Assembly: GCF_900114245.1 (NCBI RefSeq)
Contig: NZ_FOSK01000007.1
Location: 224,258-288,257 of the forward strand
Direction of reading: 5' to 3'
From: Pseudovibrio ascidiaceicola
Lineage (GTDB): Bacteria > Pseudomonadota > Alphaproteobacteria > Rhizobiales > Stappiaceae
DNA length: 64,000 bases
The stretch's first letter is position 1; every line of letters starts with the position of its first letter. Under the pieces are notes generated by a model. It worked only from the letters and a program-made list of their open reading frames with translations. It did no database searches and was not told where the DNA came from. Below, piece by piece: positions 9,171-17,460 of this stretch. The position numbers and the translations under genes are program-made.

Positions 9171-10775
9171 TCAGGCGGTTTCCAGCTCATTTGCTTTGAA
9201 AATGCAATAGCGAACGGAATCGACCAAGGCCTGGAAGGACGCGTCTACGATGTTTTCAGAGACGCCGACTGTGAACCAGCGTTTGCCGGTTTTCCTGTTC
9301 TGGCTTTCTATGAGAACACGTGTGATCGCGCTGGTACCACCGTTCAATATTCGCACTTTATAATCTATCAGCTCAAGGTCAGCTATCAGGCTTTGGTATT
9401 TGCCAAGGTCCTTGCGCAGCGACAGGTCGAGTGCGTTGACCGGACCATTACCCTCTGCGACAGACATGAAATTCTCACCATCCACTTCCACCTTTACGAC
9501 CGCTTCAGAGACGGTGACACGCTCGCCCAGCGCATTGTAACGGCGCTCGACGCCAGTGCGGAAGGACAGGACGTCGAAGTAGTCTGGCACGGAATGCAGT
9601 CGTCTGCGGGCAAGCAGCTCGAAGGAGGCGTCTGCGGCTTCATAGGCAAAGCCCTGAGCTTCCAGCTCTTTCACTTCAGCCAACAGACGATCAAGGCGTG
9701 GATCGGCTTTGTCAGCTTCAACGCCGAGGCGTTTCAGCTCGTTAAGCAGGTTGGACTTTCCAGCCTGATCGGAGACAAGTACACGGCGCTGATTGCCGAC
9801 CATTTCTGGCGGGATGTGCTCGTAGGTGTCTGGATTCTTGAGGATGGCAGAGGCGTGAATGCCTGCTTTGGTGGCGAAGGCATTGGCGCCGACATAAGGA
9901 GCGTGGACGTTGGAAGATCGATTCAAGATCTCGTCAAAACTCCTTGATATTGCAGTTAATTCTGTCAGATCTTCAACTTTGATGCCAAGTTCAACCAGAT
10001 CACGATACGGCTTCTTCAGCAGCATGTTTGGGATCAAAGTGATGATATTGGCATTGCCGCAACGCTCACCGATGCCGTTGAGCGTGCCCTGCACCTGACG
10101 GACACCCGCAACAACAGCTGCCAGTGTGTTTGCGACAGCGTGGCCGGTGTCATCATGGGCGTGGATGCCCAGATTGCTGCCGGGCACCACTTGCATCACT
10201 GCATTCACAATCTCAGTGACTTCGTGTGGAAGCGTGCCACCATTGGTGTCGCACAGAACCACCCAGCGCGCGCCCGCTTCAAAAGCGGTTTGTGCGCAGG
10301 CCAGAGCGTAGTCAGGATTTGCCTTGTAGCCGTCAAAGAAGTGCTCACAGTCGATCATGGCTTCTTTGCCTGCCTCTACGGAGGCTTTGACTGTGTCTGC
10401 GATGCTTTCCAGATTTTCCTCGTTGGTGCACTTCAGGGCAACATCAACGTGGTAATCCCAGCTCTTTGCCACATAACACGTGGCATCCGCAGCGGACTGG
10501 AGGACCATCTGAACGCCTGGGTCATTGCTGACAGAGCGCCCAGCGCGCTTGGTCATGCCGAACGCGGTGAAGGTCGCTTTCTTTGTTCTTTTTTCGGAGA
10601 AGAACTTTGTATCTGTTGGGTTTGCACCTGGGTAACCGCCTTCAATATAGTCGACACCCAGTCTCTCCAATAAGTCGGTAATGGCAATTTTTTCGTCCAC
10701 GGAGAAATCAATGCCGGAGGTCTGAGCCCCATCGCGCAATGTCGTGTCGAAAAGATACAGACGCTCTTTCGTCAT
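9171..10775 (-). CDS. cimA: (R)-citramalate synthase
   Basis: Condenses pyruvate and acetyl-CoA to citramalate, the first step of the threonine-independent route to isoleucine. The 534-residue protein starts with the HMGL-like catalytic motif LFDTTLRDGAQTSGIDFS, has the metal-binding HAHDDTGHAVAN block near residue 205, and ends in the LeuA-type allosteric dimer domain (NGGTSAITRVLIES). Overall text matches the CimA rather than the isopropylmalate synthase branch. It lies 212 bases after cysS on the same strand. That spacer holds a possible leader peptide and three hairpins. Confidence 0.93.
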   Translation of the reverse strand: MTKERLYLFDTTLRDGAQTSGIDFSVDEKIAITDLLERLGVDYIEGGYPGANPTDTKFFSEKRTKKATFTAFGMTKRAGRSVSNDPGVQMVLQSAADATCYVAKSWDYHVDVALKCTNEENLESIADTVKASVEAGKEAMIDCEHFFDGYKANPDYALACAQTAFEAGARWVVLCDTNGGTLPHEVTEIVNAVMQVVPGSNLGIHAHDDTGHAVANTLAAVVAGVRQVQGTLNGIGERCGNANIITLIPNMLLKKPYRDLVELGIKVEDLTELTAISRSFDEILNRSSNVHAPYVGANAFATKAGIHASAILKNPDTYEHIPPEMVGNQRRVLVSDQAGKSNLLNELKRLGVEADKADPRLDRLLAEVKELEAQGFAYEAADASFELLARRRLHSVPDYFDVLSFRTGVERRYNALGERVTVSEAVVKVEVDGENFMSVAEGNGPVNALDLSLRKDLGKYQSLIADLELIDYKVRILNGGTSAITRVLIESQNRKTGKRWFTVGVSENIVDASFQALVDSVRYCIFKANELETA

Positions 10776-10798
10776 ATTATGCCTACCCTGCTTATTGT

Positions 10799-10892
10799 CC
10801 TGAGTTCAACCTCAGGCTCCCCTCATGTGACGGAGGTTTCCCTTTTATCTCCGTAGGATTTCTCAAGGCACGTATTGCAGGCGCCTTGAGAA
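10799..10892 (-). promoter_or_regulatory. Three consecutive hairpins in the cimA leader
   Basis: Inverted repeats occur at 10799-10816 (CCTGAG/CTCAGG), 10830-10854 (ACGGAG/CTCCGT) and 10860-10892 (10-bp TTCTCAAGGC/GCCTTGAGAA). None has a T run. They lie between a possible leader ORF and the cimA start, which would suit translational or transcriptional attenuation. Confidence 0.35.
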
Positions 10893-10904
10893 AACTTAGC
10901 AAGC

Positions 10905-10973
10905 CTAACGGGTTATCCCGAACAGAACCATGGAGCAGACTTCAAGTTTCCTTGTGGTATCTGCGTAGTCCAT
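10905..10973 (-). CDS. Possible 22-residue leader peptide upstream of cimA
   Basis: An ORF of 22 codons starts directly after the cysS stop. A strong GAGGAGA ribosome-binding site lies 7 bases before its ATG at 10973. The peptide (MDYADTTRKL...) ends with VLFGITR. It contains only scattered branched-chain codons and no classical run, so control by isoleucine is a guess. The three hairpins downstream make it worth noting. Confidence 0.35.
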   Translation of the reverse strand: MDYADTTRKLEVCSMVLFGITR

Positions 10974-10987
10974 GGCCTATCTCCTCG

Positions 10988-12439
10988 TTAAGCGCAGGAC
11001 CAGGTGGTCTCGATCTCACCTGTTTCCTTGTTCTTCATGTCTTTGAGCACAATGCCGTCGGCTGCCAGCTCATCGCGGATGCGGTCGCTTTCAGCAAAGT
11101 CTTTTGCCTTGCGGGCATCCAGACGTTTTGCAATCAGCTCTTCCACTTTGGCCTTCAGCTCAGAAGAGACATCGGCTTCAGCTTTTTCTTCTTCCTGAGC
11201 TTTGGAAAATGATTCAAGATCAAAGCCCAAGAACTTGATAGAATTAGCTAATTTTTGTGCAGCGTCTGCATCGCCACCGCGTGCATCACGGGCGAGTTTA
11301 TGAAGAGCAGCAAAGGCACGTGGCGTGTTCAGGTCGTCTTTGAGACCTTCCAGAACAGCTTGGTCCAGTTCGCCATTTTCCTGTGCAGTGACACCGTGCT
11401 TCTTCATCAGCTCAATCCAGCGGGTGAGCTGCTTTTCGCCTTCTGCCAGACTTTTGAATGTAAAGTCGATTGGCTGGCGGTACTGGGTTTGAAGCAGAGC
11501 ATAGCGGATGGCCTGACCGGACCATTTACGTCCATCGCCTTCTTCAGTGTCCAGCAGCTGGTGAACGGTGAAGAAGTTGCCCAGAGACTTGGACATCTTC
11601 TCGCCTTCCACCTGCAGGAAGCCATTGTGCATCCACACATTTGCCATGGCATGCGTGCCATGAGCACATCTGGATTGTGCGATCTCGTTTTCATGATGCG
11701 GAAAGGTCAGATCGACGCCGCCGCCATGAATATCGAAGACCTTGCCCAGGTGCTTTTCGGACATTGCAGAACATTCAATGTGCCAGCCCGGACGACCTGG
11801 TGTTTTGATGCCGCATGGGCTTTCCCAACCCGGTTCATCCGCTTTGGATGGCTTCCAAAGCACGAAGTCGGTCGGGTCTTTTTTATAGGAGGCTACTTCA
11901 ACACGCGCACCGGCGATCATCTCGTCCAATGTGCGATTGGAGAGTTTGCCGTACTCGGGCATGCTCGGCACATTGAAGAGGACATGCTCGTCCGAGACAT
12001 AGGCATGGCCTTTGTCGACGAGCGTCTCGATCATCGTTTTCATCTCTTCAATGTGGTCGGTTGCCCGCGGCTCAATATCCGGCGCTTGTGCCCCCAGCGC
12101 AGCCATGTCCTCATGGTACTGGCCAGCGGTTTTTTCGGTCAGCTCACGAATGGAAATACCTTCGTTTGCTGCGCGCTCGTTGATTTTGTCGTCCACGTCT
12201 GTGATGTTTCGCACATATGTGACATGCTCTTTGCCATAGAGTTGGCGCAGCAATCTGGCCAAAACGTCAAAAACTACGACTGGGCGCGCATTACCAATAT
12301 GGGCGTAGTCATAAACGGTGGGACCACACACATACATGCGCACGTTGGACGCATCCATTGGCACAAAAGCTTCTTTTGTGCGTGTCAAAGTATTGGTGAG
12401 CAGAAGTCCCTTGCCGCCTTGGGCTGTGTCTGCGCTCAT
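10988..12439 (-). CDS. cysS: Cysteine--tRNA ligase
   Basis: Charges tRNA-Cys. The 483-residue class I synthetase has the HIGH-type motif [11 protein letters not shown] with the zinc-binding cysteine just before it ([13 protein letters not shown]), the [15 protein letters not shown] block, and KMSKS ([13 protein letters not shown]) near residue 265. AGGAG lies 10 bases upstream of the ATG. It is followed on the same strand by the leader region and cimA. Confidence 0.96.
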   Translation of the reverse strand: MSADTAQGGKGLLLTNTLTRTKEAFVPMDASNVRMYVCGPTVYDYAHIGNARPVVVFDVLARLLRQLYGKEHVTYVRNITDVDDKINERAANEGISIRELTEKTAGQYHEDMAALGAQAPDIEPRATDHIEEMKTMIETLVDKGHAYVSDEHVLFNVPSMPEYGKLSNRTLDEMIAGARVEVASYKKDPTDFVLWKPSKADEPGWESPCGIKTPGRPGWHIECSAMSEKHLGKVFDIHGGGVDLTFPHHENEIAQSRCAHGTHAMANVWMHNGFLQVEGEKMSKSLGNFFTVHQLLDTEEGDGRKWSGQAIRYALLQTQYRQPIDFTFKSLAEGEKQLTRWIELMKKHGVTAQENGELDQAVLEGLKDDLNTPRAFAALHKLARDARGGDADAAQKLANSIKFLGFDLESFSKAQEEEKAEADVSSELKAKVEELIAKRLDARKAKDFAESDRIRDELAADGIVLKDMKNKETGEIETTWSCA

Positions 12440-12717
12440 AATGGTTCGTCTCCTGGCCAGCTGGCCGGGCGTTCATCTCACGCAGAATCAAGGCAGGATA
12501 GAACGGCCACAGCCAGCGTTGTCGCTAGCTGCAAATAATGATGGTGCAAGAAGAAGTGTGCATCGCCGTTTTCATATGTTGCTTTTCGCTGATTGTTGCT
12601 TACAGGTCAAGTCTTAGTCTCACCAGATCACCCACATTTCTAACTAAGTTAAATACAAAATTTCTACCCGAAGATGCAATTCTAAGGGAAAGCCAAGAAA
12701 AAACAGGGAAGTAAAAC

Positions 12718-14598
12718 GTGTCTCACAAGAGTATCTGTGCCACCGTTCTCGCTGCAAGTCTGATTGGAATGAGTTCGCCTTCAAGCGCGACCGGTAATGC
12801 AACCTCCTCTGTGCCCCCTATCGACCCGTTGAACTTCAATGAAAACGCGGCCTCACCGCCAGCTGACACGCCTTCCCCAGAAGACCTTGTGCTACCTGAT
12901 ATTGATCCCTTGGTCCTGCCAGAAAGCGAGCTGCAAGTTCCAGGTCTCACAGGTCCTGCCGGACAGGTTCTCGATCCAACTCTTTCAGAGCTGTCGGAGT
13001 TGGAGCAAACCATCCGGGACCTGATCTTTTCTGAAGACGAGATCAAGAGCGCAGGTTTCAGTTCACGGCAAGTGGATGCTTTGGCAGAGGCTTACTCCTT
13101 ACGCAACTTCCGCCCTGTCTGGTTTGAAGACCAGTCTCTGACACCGCTTGCCAACCGTTTGATTGACGAAATTCGTAAGGCTCCAACCCATGGGCTTGAC
13201 CCGCAAGCCTATGGTGTTCGGCAGCTGGCCTCCATTCTGGATGTGATGGAAGCGTCCAATGCGACAGCTACTTTACGTGAGATCGCTGTTGTTGAACTGC
13301 AGCTGACCCGCGTTTTTGCCAGTTACGGCGCCCACCTTGCCGGCGGCGTTGTGCGCCCGACCAAGGTGCTGAAGAATGTATTTATCACCCCGCAGGTTCC
13401 AAAGCTGAATGACATGCTTACTCAGCTGGAAGAAACCCGGTCTGTTGAGCAGTTGTTTGCCAGCCTTGAGCCAGAGGCACCGTCCTACGATCTTTTGAAA
13501 GACCAGCTGGCCCGTTATAACGACGCCCTCACCTCTGATTATCCTGTCTACATTGAAGACGGTCCAAGCATTCGGCCCGGTGACACAGGTGCCCGCATCT
13601 CGCAGCTGGAGAAACGTCTGCAAGCGGAGGGCTATGCACCCTATTATTCCGGATACTCCGGAACGAGCGAGCAAGACGTGGCACCGGCCTATTACAATGA
13701 TGACATGGTCGCGCTCGTGAAAAGCTTTCAAAAGCGTCATGGTCTGAGTGTGGATGGGGTTGTTGGCAAGAAGACCCGGGCAGCATTGAATGCCTCACTC
13801 ACAGATCGCCGCGATCAGATCCTCGTTAATCTGGAACGTATGCGCTGGGATGACCCGCTTCCGTCTGGCCGCTATGTGAAAGTCAACGTGGCAGAACAGA
13901 TTGTGCGGGTGATGGAAGGCACGGACGTGCTTTATGAGACCCGCACGGTGGTGGGCAAGCCTCGCCATGCCACGCCTTTGTTCTCCGACACCTTTGAGTA
14001 TGCAGAGATCAACCCGACCTGGGGGGTGCCATGGTCCATTGCCACCAACGAGTACTTACCTAAGCTGCGCAAGAACGCGTCTGCCTTGTCTGGCAGCGGG
14101 ATCAATGTTTACAAGAATGGCCGCCGGGTTGATCCGACAGCAATCAACTGGAATGCGGTCAGCAAACGCAGGTTCGGGTATCAGCTCCGCCAGAAGGCTG
14201 GGCGGAAAAACGCTTTGGGGGCTGTGAAGTACATGTTCCCAAACAAGCATAATATCTATCTGCACGACACACCGTCCAAGCGCTTATTTAACAAGGATCA
14301 GCGTGCGTTCAGCCATGGCTGCATCCGGGTGCAGGATCCATTTACATTCGGGGAAGTGCTGCTTTCCGGTTCCGGCCACAGCCGCGCAAAGATGGAAAAG
14401 CTGCGCGCCCGGGGCAAGACCGTTCGCCTTAAGCTGAAAGAGACCGTTCCAGTGCATCTGCGCTACTATACAGCTTTCGCTGGAAATGATGGGGAGCTTC
14501 AGTTCCGGGAAGACATTTACAAGCAAGACAAAGCGATTCTTGAGGCTCTGCTGACCTCTCAAGATGCATTCAAAATAAAGATGGCCTCAACTTACTGA
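12718..14598 (+). CDS. L,D-transpeptidase of the YcbB type (YkuD domain)
   Basis: A 626-residue exported protein forming or modifying 3-3 crosslinks in peptidoglycan. It begins with a signal peptide ending near SSPSSATG. A YcbB-like scaffold follows (FRPVWFEDQSLTPLANRLID), then a peptidoglycan-binding domain near residues 280-360 (FQKRHGLSVDGVVGKKTRAAL), then the catalytic domain with SHGCIR, whose Cys535 is the expected nucleophile, and HDTPSK upstream. The start is GTG at 12718. The gene is monocistronic and divergent from cysS across a 278-base spacer in which I see no gene. Confidence 0.9.
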   Translation: MSHKSICATVLAASLIGMSSPSSATGNATSSVPPIDPLNFNENAASPPADTPSPEDLVLPDIDPLVLPESELQVPGLTGPAGQVLDPTLSELSELEQTIRDLIFSEDEIKSAGFSSRQVDALAEAYSLRNFRPVWFEDQSLTPLANRLIDEIRKAPTHGLDPQAYGVRQLASILDVMEASNATATLREIAVVELQLTRVFASYGAHLAGGVVRPTKVLKNVFITPQVPKLNDMLTQLEETRSVEQLFASLEPEAPSYDLLKDQLARYNDALTSDYPVYIEDGPSIRPGDTGARISQLEKRLQAEGYAPYYSGYSGTSEQDVAPAYYNDDMVALVKSFQKRHGLSVDGVVGKKTRAALNASLTDRRDQILVNLERMRWDDPLPSGRYVKVNVAEQIVRVMEGTDVLYETRTVVGKPRHATPLFSDTFEYAEINPTWGVPWSIATNEYLPKLRKNASALSGSGINVYKNGRRVDPTAINWNAVSKRRFGYQLRQKAGRKNALGAVKYMFPNKHNIYLHDTPSKRLFNKDQRAFSHGCIRVQDPFTFGEVLLSGSGHSRAKMEKLRARGKTVRLKLKETVPVHLRYYTAFAGNDGELQFREDIYKQDKAILEALLTSQDAFKIKMASTY

Positions 14599-14723
14599 CC
14601 TGACAAATCTGCGCAAATTGCCACGCTCCTTATCAGGGATATGGTTAATAGTGCATATTTGAATTAGCTGTGCTAATATATCCCCAATAGAACTGCATTT
14701 CATAATTCAAACGGGGGTTGATT

Positions 14724-14819
14724 ATGCTGAAGCAGGCTATGGGTGCAATGATTGTGGCAAGTGTCATCTCAAGCCCGATCATTTTCCTTGCGGTTTACCT
14801 GTTTATGAACTCTGCATGA
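14724..14819 (+). CDS. 31-residue predicted membrane peptide
   Basis: A short ORF with a GGGGG-containing ribosome-binding site just upstream of the ATG and a clear terminator downstream. The product (MLKQAMGAMIVASV...) is almost entirely one hydrophobic helix (residues 6-29) ending in NSA. I do not recognise a family. The ribosome-binding site, single helix and dedicated terminator argue that it is a real small gene, possibly a membrane-protein modulator. Confidence 0.55.
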   Translation: MLKQAMGAMIVASVISSPIIFLAVYLFMNSA

Positions 14820-14876
14820 GTTCTGGCCCATCGCTTCAGATGGTGCTGACGAAATCGAGAGTTCCCAAAAATCTAA

Positions 14877-14903
14877 GGGCAGCGCTTGGCGCTGCCTTTT
14901 TCT
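14877..14903 (+). terminator. Terminator downstream of the small membrane peptide gene
   Basis: Stem GGCAGCGC/GCGCTGCC with a 3-base loop, followed by a T-rich run. Confidence 0.8.
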
Positions 14904-15040
14904 TTGCGTGAATCTTACTCATCTAAAAGAGTTAAGTCGGCAAGCTGGTCGTTTTGTGTTTTTGGCAAGGTGATGTTGGGATGACGGTGGCGGTTCTGTG
15001 GGGCAGCACTTCAAGCGGCAGTGCCTCTTGCCGTCGTGCC

Positions 15041-15119
15041 GGACGGAGCGAAGATCCTGTATCCAGTGTTATACGTGACGAAGTGGAGATCTGGTTCTCG
15101 CATCGCACTTCGCTTGCGT
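15041..15119. repeat. Degenerate palindromic intergenic repeat
   Basis: The left arm around 15041-15065 (GACGGAGCGAAGATC, then ATCCAG) pairs imperfectly with the right arm 15091-15119 (CTGG, then CACTTCGCTTGCGT). It resembles the GGATCCAG...CTTCGCT palindromes scattered in many alphaproteobacteria. No gene is seen between 14904 and this repeat. Confidence 0.45.
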
Positions 15120-15141
15120 GGGGTAACCGCCTACGCCTTAC

Positions 15142-15612
15142 AAAACTTATCCCCCTCACCCAGAAGCTCCCCTATCCTGAATCTCGTGCCCACGCATTCG
15201 GGCAGGAGTGGACCGTCCATTCCGCGGCGTGGGTGGGGTTGGGCTGCTGGTACGAGGTAACGTATCGTGTCGGGAGGTCCGGTGAAGCGCCATACCCTTT
15301 TGAGGCCACAGTGGTATAGGGAGTTTGGGGTCGTTCCGGAGGGCGTCCGGTGGTGGCAGGAAACTGCCAATGACAGGGAAACCTGTCAGGGACACGGGAA
15401 CGTGTCATTGACACGGGGACGTGTCATTCACGTCTGTCCGAGAGGGAGCCCGCGCGTTCATGATAAAAGGCCCGGGCGAGGCGAACAGCCATTGCCGAAG
15501 AAACATTATTTACAAGTAGCGCAGGCAAAGCCTGTTCGCCTTGCTCCACCCGTTAAACGGGATTCTCCAACACAAACACCGCCGGGAAAGCCCAGCGGTG
15601 CTATTGGTGCTT
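15142..15612 (+). ncRNA. Candidate large structured RNA / dispersed element, copy A
   Basis: About 470 bases with no convincing ORF, colinear with copy B (32517-33031, minus strand). Conserved blocks include CTTATCCCC at the 5' end, GGGCT-CTGG near 15241, GGTCCGGTGAA near 15277, GCCCGGGC, GCCGAAGAAAC, AAGTAGCGCAGG and GTGCTT at the 3' end. Pairings: a closing stem 15167-15177 with 15313-15323; four GNRA hairpins 15354-15426; stem 15479-15485 with 15535-15541 abutting hairpin 15522-15534; hairpin 15549-15561; 24-nt hairpin 15577-15600. Copy B forms the equivalent helices with different bases. Function unknown; a non-autonomous mobile repeat is the main alternative. Confidence 0.5.
15354..15426 (+). 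repeat. Array of four tandem hairpins with GNRA-type loops
   Basis: Hairpins at 15354-15369, 15371-15388, 15391-15406 and 15409-15426 have 6-7 bp stems and loops GAAA, GAAA, GGAA and GGGA. Centres are 18, 19 and 19 bases apart. Stem sequences differ between units (TGGCAG, TGACAGG, GACACG, TGACACG) with matching changes in the partner arm. Confidence 0.75.
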
Positions 15613-15645
15613 GAAAAGCAGGTGTCAAATCTACGCGTATTCTTT

Positions 15646-15678
15646 TCCGAAAATCGGAGCCACTTTTCAGGAACACGC
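15646..15678 (+). repeat. Short intergenic palindromic repeat, copy 2
   Basis: Same 33-base unit as at 5609-5641, with about six differences by eye. It ends one base before the creA stop codon, so it forms the immediate 3' region of creA, as copy 1 lies downstream of the LysM gene. Confidence 0.7.
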
Positions 15679-15679
15679 T

Positions 15680-16225
15680 TTAGTCATCCAGATAATCAGC
15701 GCACTTTTCCGGAACCTGATCGCCCCACGGCATGATCGGCACGGTAGAAGTGGAGTTCTTCGGGCTGCCTTCTACGAGTTTGTCGGAGTAGACCAGATAG
15801 ACCAGCACGTTCCGTTTCGCGTCACAGCCGCGAACGATGCGCATTTTTTTGAAGAACAGGGAGCGGCTCTGGCGGTAGACTTCATCCCCTTGCTCAAACT
15901 TGCTCTTGAACTTGATGGGGCCAACCTGACGGCAGGCCAGAGAGACATCGGAGGTTTCCTCTTCCAGTCCGAGCCAACCAGAGAAGCCACCTTTTTCAGG
16001 CACTGTGAAGTGACAGGCAACGCCTTCGACTTCCGGGTCGTCCAATGCATAGGTCGCCAGCTTGTGGTCCGGGCTCAAGAACTTCCAGACGGTTGATTTC
16101 TTGAAGATCAGATCCGGCTCCTGTGCCTGTGCAGCGGTGCCAAGCATCCCCAGCGTTACCCCAAGTACCACAGTCACGGTGCTCACCATTTTCAGGACTG
16201 ATTTTCCAAGCGCAGAGATCTGCAC
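15680..16225 (-). CDS. CreA-family exported protein
   Basis: A 181-residue protein with an N-terminal signal peptide (VSTVTVVLGVTLGMLGTAAQAQ). It matches E. coli CreA over most of its length: a DHKLATYALDDPEVEGVACH block, GWLGLEEETSDVSLACRQVGP, then RNVLVYLVYSDKLVEGSPKN and the VPIMPWG end. CreA is a conserved periplasmic protein of unknown biochemical function. In E. coli it lies in the creABCD locus, but here no creBCD genes are nearby. The gene is monocistronic and divergent from the DUF2865 gene. Confidence 0.88.
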   Translation of the reverse strand: MQISALGKSVLKMVSTVTVVLGVTLGMLGTAAQAQEPDLIFKKSTVWKFLSPDHKLATYALDDPEVEGVACHFTVPEKGGFSGWLGLEEETSDVSLACRQVGPIKFKSKFEQGDEVYRQSRSLFFKKMRIVRGCDAKRNVLVYLVYSDKLVEGSPKNSTSTVPIMPWGDQVPEKCADYLDD

Positions 16226-16398
16226 GGCTCCCCTCCATTTTAAAAGAACAAATCAAATCACTCCCGATATAGGAGGTTTTTTGGCAACTACCAGCAAGAG
16301 AACCAGAGAATTTTGTAAAACCTACCGGAATCCGTTGGTTTTGCCCCAATAAGGCCATAGAATAGCTTATCTCTAAGACTTCTCTGAGGAAACCAGTA

Positions 16399-17460
16399 TT
16401 GCGGGCTATGACCATTTCCAGACTCCCCTTCGCGCACTCATGCGCAGCCGTGGCTCTTGCCCTTGGCGCCTCCCTTATTTGGACCGGGAGTGCGTTTGCA
16501 CGCCCTCAGGTGTGCGACAGGCTTGAGACGGAGTTTATCGAGCTTTCTGAGCAGGTCGACAGCAATGGCGGCTCTAACAGTTGGCAAACAGCCTATGAAG
16601 AGCAGCTGGTTCATATCCGTAACGTACAGTCCCAGATGTCCAATTTTGGCTGTGATGGTTCCTTTGGCCCTGCGCAGTGCCAGCAACTGAGCTCTTCTTT
16701 GCAGCAGATGAATGAGAACCTGACCTACCTGGACAGTCAGAGACAGCAGGAACTCTATTCCAGCGTGCTGCAGGACCGGCTTACTGAAGTGAAGCAGGCA
16801 CTGGTTGATCTGAATTGTTCTGATCGTTCAGAGCAGCAAGTCCAGCCGTTGACGCCAGCACAGACCAATCAGCCTTTGCAGCTGGAACCACGTTCGACCG
16901 CCGGCTTCTCCTCCGGTGGTCAGCAATATGCGACCATGTGTGTGCGCAAGTGTGATGGCTACTACTTCCCGATCAATCCGAATTCCAGTGCAGAAGATCT
17001 GACGGAAGATGGAGAGATTTGTCAGGCGCTGTGTCCAAGTCAGGACACCGAGCTTTATGTCTTCCAGGTTCCTCAGGAAACACCTGCGCAGATGCGCTCT
17101 TTGTCTGGTGTGCCTTATACGTCCCTTGCCAATGCCTATCTGTTCAGACAGCAGAACAACCCGGCTTGTTCGTGTGATGCAGCAGGTGGTCAGCCTGGCA
17201 ATCTGGAGCCATCACCTGCGATCCCACCTCTGGAGCAGGCCCTTCCGGGTAATCAGCTGGAAGATCTGACACCGGGCGCAACAGCGACATACCCTGCTAT
17301 TCCGAACCAGAGTGAGCTGCGTCAGACCGTAAACGCAACAGAGGCCCAGAGTGATATCTCCGAGCCTCCGCTTGTTCAGAAGAAGTTTGTACCTCGCGAG
17401 GTTGAACCCCGCACAGGCCCTATCAGGAAAGTCGGTCCAAAGTTTTTTCCCGACCAATAA
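16399..17460 (+). CDS. DUF2865 domain protein
   Basis: A 353-residue exported protein with a signal peptide ending near GSAFARPQ. The DUF2865 core is recognisable: [18 protein letters not shown] near residue 180, then [10 protein letters not shown], then [22 protein letters not shown], with paired cysteines that may form disulfides. Function is unknown; the family is largely limited to Hyphomicrobiales. The TTG at 16399 has GAGGA 8 bases upstream, whereas the ATG at 16408 is too far from it, so TTG is preferred. Its last 38 bases overlap the 3' end of the convergent gltX. Confidence 0.82.
   Translation: MRAMTISRLPFAHSCAAVALALGASLIWTGSAFARPQVCDRLETEFIELSEQVDSNGGSNSWQTAYEEQLVHIRNVQSQMSNFGCDGSFGPAQCQQLSSSLQQMNENLTYLDSQRQQELYSSVLQDRLTEVKQALVDLNCSDRSEQQVQPLTPAQTNQPLQLEPRSTAGFSSGGQQYATMCVRKCDGYYFPINPNSSAEDLTEDGEICQALCPSQDTELYVFQVPQETPAQMRSLSGVPYTSLANAYLFRQQNNPACSCDAAGGQPGNLEPSPAIPPLEQALPGNQLEDLTPGATATYPAIPNQSELRQTVNATEAQSDISEPPLVQKKFVPREVEPRTGPIRKVGPKFFPDQ

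Noticed and set aside
12455..12466. Perfect 12-base palindrome GGCCAGCTGGCC upstream of cysS
   Set aside because: Short, GC-rich and single; it overlaps the ribosome-binding region and gives no clear operator pattern.
11255..12538. 427-codon plus-strand ORF opposite cysS
   Set aside because: Antisense shadow; cysS carries all synthetase motifs.
15352..15427. Short tandem repeats that might be a CRISPR array
   Set aside because: Units are 18-19 bases with no unique spacers between them and no cas genes; each unit is a hairpin.
14954..15614. Several overlapping ORFs of 79-121 codons on both strands
   Set aside because: None has a ribosome-binding site or recognisable domain, and they overlap the structured element and the palindromic repeat; homologous positions in copy B are interrupted by stops.
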